Below, piece by piece: positions 5,744 through 8,134 of a DNA stretch of 8,134 nucleotides (the first letter of the stretch is position 1; each line of letters opens with the position of its first letter). The DNA lies in contig JAKLLI010000174.1 of the NCBI GenBank assembly GCA_023150195.1, positions 1 to 8,134 on the forward strand. The letters are read 5' to 3'. The notes below the pieces were generated by a model that was given only the letters and a program-made list of their open reading frames with translations, searched no databases and had not been told where the DNA came from. The stretch comes from Azonexus sp. (GTDB lineage: Bacteria > Pseudomonadota > Gammaproteobacteria > Burkholderiales > Rhodocyclaceae). The position numbers and the translations under genes were made by a program.

Positions 5744-6477
5744 ATCACCAGACGACAACCCAACTGCAGGCGCTTGGCCTGCACGGCATGTTGCGGGTAC
5801 TGAACCGGCAGTTGGACGAGCCGCAGACGCAAAAGCTGAGTTTCGACGAGCGTTTTGCCATGCTGCTTGATGCTGAAGTCAATGATCGTGATGGCAGGAA
5901 GATTGAGCGTTTGCTGAAGTCAGCAAAATTGCGCCAGCCCTCTGCTTGCTTGGAGGATATGGACTACCGGGCAAGTCGGGGGATTGACCCAGCGATGGTC
6001 GCTAGCTTGGGCGATTGTGGCTGGATTGCTCGGCGGCAGAATCTGGCGCTGACAGGAGTGACGGGAACCGGCAAATCCTGGTTGGCCTGCGCATTCGGCA
6101 AGCAAGCGTGTCGTTCGGGTTATTCCGTCTATTTCACGACAGCGACGCTACTCTTCGAGAATCTGGTGACGGCGCAGGCTGACGGCTCTTTGCCAAAGCT
6201 GCGCCGTCAGTTGGTGAAGACGCAACTGCTAATCATCGACGACTTTGGTATTGGTGGGATCGACGTCCATCTTGGGCCGATCTTGCTGGATATCATTGAT
6301 CAGCAGTCGATGCAGGGATCGCTGTTGATCACCAGCCAGTTCCCGCCGGAGAAGTGGTACGACCTGTTTAATGATCCAACGGTAGCTGATGCAATTCTGG
6401 ACCGGATCGTCCATCGGGCGCATTTCATGAACCTGAAGGGGGAGTCGATGCGGAAGGTTCGGGCGAAGAAAACCTGA
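5737..6477 (+). CDS. istB: IS21-family helper ATPase IstB
   Basis: This is the AAA+ ATPase that partners IstA, selects target DNA and stimulates transposition; it is related to DnaC and MuB-type helpers. The start at 5737 (246 residues) lies inside the istA stop region, with AAGGAGG at suitable spacing. Features in order: an N-terminal helical domain (1-70), Walker A GVTGTGKS (107-114), Walker B LLIIDDF (164-170), a sensor-like ITSQ (198-201), and the C-terminal DRIVHRAHFMNLKGESMRK with the probable Arg finger (222-240). Length and motifs are those of an intact member. It is translated from the istA message. Confidence 0.95.
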   Translation: MLNHQTTTQLQALGLHGMLRVLNRQLDEPQTQKLSFDERFAMLLDAEVNDRDGRKIERLLKSAKLRQPSACLEDMDYRASRGIDPAMVASLGDCGWIARRQNLALTGVTGTGKSWLACAFGKQACRSGYSVYFTTATLLFENLVTAQADGSLPKLRRQLVKTQLLIIDDFGIGGIDVHLGPILLDIIDQQSMQGSLLITSQFPPEKWYDLFNDPTVADAILDRIVHRAHFMNLKGESMRKVRAKKT

Positions 6478-6497
6478 CCGCATTCAACCTGAAAAAG

Positions 6498-6519
6498 CCA
6501 CCCCGTTTCGGCGGGGTGG
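6498..6519 (-). terminator. Hairpin terminator at the IS21 right end
   Basis: CCACCCCG (6498-6505) and CGGGGTGG (6512-6519) form an 8-bp GC-rich stem with a 6-nt loop. Leftward the stem is followed by CTTTTTC (complement of 6491-6497), so it is a good terminator for transcription entering the IS from the right. Rightward it lacks a T tract. It overlaps the innermost GGTCAACT repeat. Confidence 0.6.
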
Positions 6520-6592
6520 TCAACTGGACGAAATCGGCGGTCAGGTCGAAGGAGATTGCCTGGTCAGGTGTGATGCGTTTGGGTGGTCAACT
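6518..6592 (+). repeat. Phased GGTCA repeats at the IS21 right end
   Basis: Four copies of GGTCA(AC/GG)T begin at 6518, 6539, 6562 and 6585, spaced 21, 23 and 23 bp. The outer two read GGTCAACT (within identical 12-mers GGGTGGTCAACT at 6514 and 6581) and the inner two GGTCAGGT. The two-turn spacing puts them on one face of the helix, as expected for transposase-binding sites; IS21 ends are known to carry several repeats. Confidence 0.65.
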
Positions 6593-6594
6593 AA

Positions 6595-7701
6595 ATGGAG
6601 ATTCCGCAGCTGTCGCGGTGGCATCAGGATCATGGTTTTCCGGACCCGACCAAGGCACTGAAGATCCGGCAAGTGTTGAAAGGTATCCGAACCCTGCATC
6701 CAGCCCAGGAGAAACGGGCCAAGCCGCTGGAACTGGAAATCCTGCGCAGTGTTGCCGACTGGCTGACATCAGCCACGGCAGCAGCGGTTTGCCGGGGGGA
6801 TTCGGCCAATGCCCTACGACATACCCGTGATCGAGCCTTGGTTCTCCTCGGTTTCTGGCGCGGGTTCCGCTCCGACGAACTGGCTAACCTTCGCATCGAG
6901 TTCATCGAAATCAAGCCCGGCGAGGGGCTGACCTGTTTCTTGCCCCGCAGCAAGGGGGATCGCAACCTGGAAGGCCGAAGTTACTCCTGCCCGGCACTGT
7001 CCCGGCTGTGCCCGGTCGAGGCAGTCGAAGACTGGCTGGCTTTGTCCAAACTGACGGCGGGACCGCTATTCCGCAAGGTCGACCGGTGGGGACATCTATC
7101 CGAGGTTGAACTGACCCCGAGCAGCATCATTCCCATGCTGCGAAAATTACTTAGCCAGGCCGGCGTGGCTGATGCCGAGTCTTTCAGCAGTCACTCGCTA
7201 CGCCGTGGGTTCGCCCAGTGGGCAGGCATGAGCGGCTGGGATATCCGGGAGTTGATGAGTTACGTGGGCTGGCGCGACGTGAAGGCTGCCATGCGCTATC
7301 TGGATGGGGTCAGCCCTGACCAGAAAGCGCGATTCGAGCAGGGGCTGGATCGGATGTTGCCGGAAACAATGGGCGTTTCGACGCCGCAGTTGCCGGGCTT
7401 GTCCGAGGTCACCCTCACAACGATCGAGGTTACCATCGATCTATCGCCCTTCAACGGTGGTCGACGTGGTGTCGCCAATGCCTTGCGGGATATGGCGAGT
7501 ACCTGCCTTGCCCGATTTCAGGCGCAACCGCTGGATGAGGATGGCCGTCGATACCGGATTTCCGTCCCGACGCCTTCAAACGACACCCTGGACGAGCACC
7601 TCTACACCTTGCTCGACGAACTCCATCGAATTGCCGATGCCCGTGAGTGCTTCCTGGAGGCGGTATGCCGCGATCCGGTGAGCGGCAAGCATTGGGATTG
7701 A
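6595..7701 (+). CDS. Tyrosine site-specific recombinase of a Tn3-type transposon, N-terminus lost
   Basis: The catalytic domain is complete: R92 (GFRSDELANLR), K120 (SKGDR), H200 and R203 (SSHSLRRGFA), W226 in the second His/Trp position (YVGWRDV) and the nucleophile Y235 (AMRYLDG). The ORF opens at a TAA-ATG (6592-6597) touching the IS21 end and has no ribosome site. It starts in the middle of the LSRWHQDHGFPDPTKA segment, which in relatives closes the N-terminal core-binding (SAM-like) domain. Roughly 80-100 residues are therefore missing, and DNA binding is probably lost. Beyond Tyr235 there is an unusually long tail of about 130 residues (VTLTTIEVTIDLSPFNGGRR, then a helical part to 368). 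tnpA follows after 6 bp, so this is the resolvase-type partner of the transposase, comparable in role to TnpI of Tn4430-like elements. Confidence 0.8.
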   Translation: MEIPQLSRWHQDHGFPDPTKALKIRQVLKGIRTLHPAQEKRAKPLELEILRSVADWLTSATAAAVCRGDSANALRHTRDRALVLLGFWRGFRSDELANLRIEFIEIKPGEGLTCFLPRSKGDRNLEGRSYSCPALSRLCPVEAVEDWLALSKLTAGPLFRKVDRWGHLSEVELTPSSIIPMLRKLLSQAGVADAESFSSHSLRRGFAQWAGMSGWDIRELMSYVGWRDVKAAMRYLDGVSPDQKARFEQGLDRMLPETMGVSTPQLPGLSEVTLTTIEVTIDLSPFNGGRRGVANALRDMASTCLARFQAQPLDEDGRRYRISVPTPSNDTLDEHLYTLLDELHRIADARECFLEAVCRDPVSGKHWD

Positions 7702-7707
7702 TCCGAC

Positions 7708-8134
7708 ATGACCCAACTTCACGAGACCGCATATCCCCGGCTGAAAGCAGACCCATCAGCACAGGATCTCGACGAGGTTTATACACTGACGCCCGATGAA
7801 GTCGCGTTCATCGACAAGACGGTCAAGCGTCCGATTGCTCGCTCGGCTGCCTTCATCTACCTGAAGCTGTTTCAGCGTCTTGGGTACTTCGTCCACATCA
7901 GGGATGTACCGTCAGCGATTCGCCAACACATTGTGGCCCAAACGGGGTATCGGCCAGCCAAGGCCGATGAACTTCGACAGTTCGACCGAACGACGGCGCG
8001 CACCAACTTGATTGCTGCCTTGCGACGCTACTTGAACGTTCGCCCTCTGGACGATCAGGGACGCGCTTGGTTGCGGCATATTGCAGAAACCGCAGCAGAC
8101 AGCCGGCATGTGGTGGCCGACATCATCAATGTGA
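7708..8134 (+). CDS. tnpA: Tn3-family transposase TnpA, N-terminal part, runs off the window
   Basis: The first 142 codons are open to the window edge. Residues from about 28 on read LTPDEVAFIDKTVKRPIARS, then AAFIYLKLFQRLGYFVHIRD and the TNLIAALRRYLNVRPL segment. This is the N-terminal DNA-binding region of Tn3-family transposases (the DUF4158 type). The full protein would be close to 1000 residues, with its DDE core beyond the window. The start at 7708 lies 6 bp after the recombinase stop, so the two are probably co-transcribed; the ribosome site is weak, suggesting translational coupling. Base composition matches the recombinase gene. It is not possible to tell whether the rest of the gene is intact. 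Confidence 0.9.
   Translation, partial: MTQLHETAYPRLKADPSAQDLDEVYTLTPDEVAFIDKTVKRPIARSAAFIYLKLFQRLGYFVHIRDVPSAIRQHIVAQTGYRPAKADELRQFDRTTARTNLIAALRRYLNVRPLDDQGRAWLRHIAETAADSRHVVADIINV

Larger units (their letters stand above)
3982..6592 (+). mobile_element. IS21-family insertion sequence
   Basis: The element holds an istA transposase and a 7-bp-overlapping istB helper ATPase, the diagnostic IS21 pair. The ends match as AGTTGACC (3982-3989) and its complement GGTCAACT (6585-6592). If the family's TG...CA rule is applied, the exact ends could be 3985 and 6589. Length is about 2.6 kb, normal for the family. No 4-8 bp target duplication is seen with either boundary choice. Both ORFs are intact, so the element may be active. 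Confidence 0.85.
6593..8134 (+). mobile_element. Left-truncated Tn3-family transposon
   Basis: A recombinase-tnpA operon marks a Tn3-family element that uses a tyrosine recombinase for cointegrate resolution. The left terminal inverted repeat, the resolution site and the start of the recombinase gene are all missing; the IS21 end takes their place. The right end lies outside the window. Confidence 0.75.

Overview
The window looks like chromosome (or a large replicon) of a Gram-negative proteobacterium, most likely a betaproteobacterium. The evidence is a TolC-type outer-membrane efflux protein with a Sec signal, a FlhE-like periplasmic protein, moderate-to-high GC in the mobile part, and IS21- and Tn3-family elements of proteobacterial type. 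A Rhodocyclales-like host is a guess from protein style only. The window falls into three blocks: an ordinary chromosomal stretch (1 to about 2230), a decayed phage-like immunity or regulatory island (about 2233-3984), and stacked transposable elements (about 3982-8134).

Block 1. A leftward TolC-family gene runs off the left edge and carries one in-frame TAA (145-147); the TolC-like reading resumes in the same frame. Divergent from it, behind a candidate sigma-54 promoter, is an unrecognised 188-residue protein. It converges, across a terminator hairpin, on a leftward FlhE-like secreted protein that has its own strong sigma-70 promoter.

Block 2. A leftward operon holds a HTH repressor broken by a frameshift or deletion (3095-3654) and then a gene (2233-3063) that appears to join a frameshifted small membrane protein to the tail of a tandem paralogue. 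The repressor's C-terminus and the next protein's N-terminus share a motif of the form G-x-x-N-R-x-A-G-R-D-Y-F-E. Divergent from the repressor, across 70 bp, is a Ner-like HTH gene. This repressor/Ner layout resembles the switch of Mu-like phages. The gene that should follow Ner begins (ATGA overlap, good ribosome site) but is cut after two codons.

Block 3. The cut is the left end of an IS21-family element (istA and istB, about 2.6 kb). Its right end carries four GGTCA-type repeats spaced 21-23 bp. Directly beyond it lies a tyrosine recombinase lacking its N-terminal core-binding domain, then the start of a Tn3-family transposase that runs off the right edge. Genes are decapitated on both sides of the IS and no target duplication is visible, so this junction probably came from a deletion or rearrangement rather than one simple insertion. 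The regulatory island seems to be decaying and the IS21 element looks intact.
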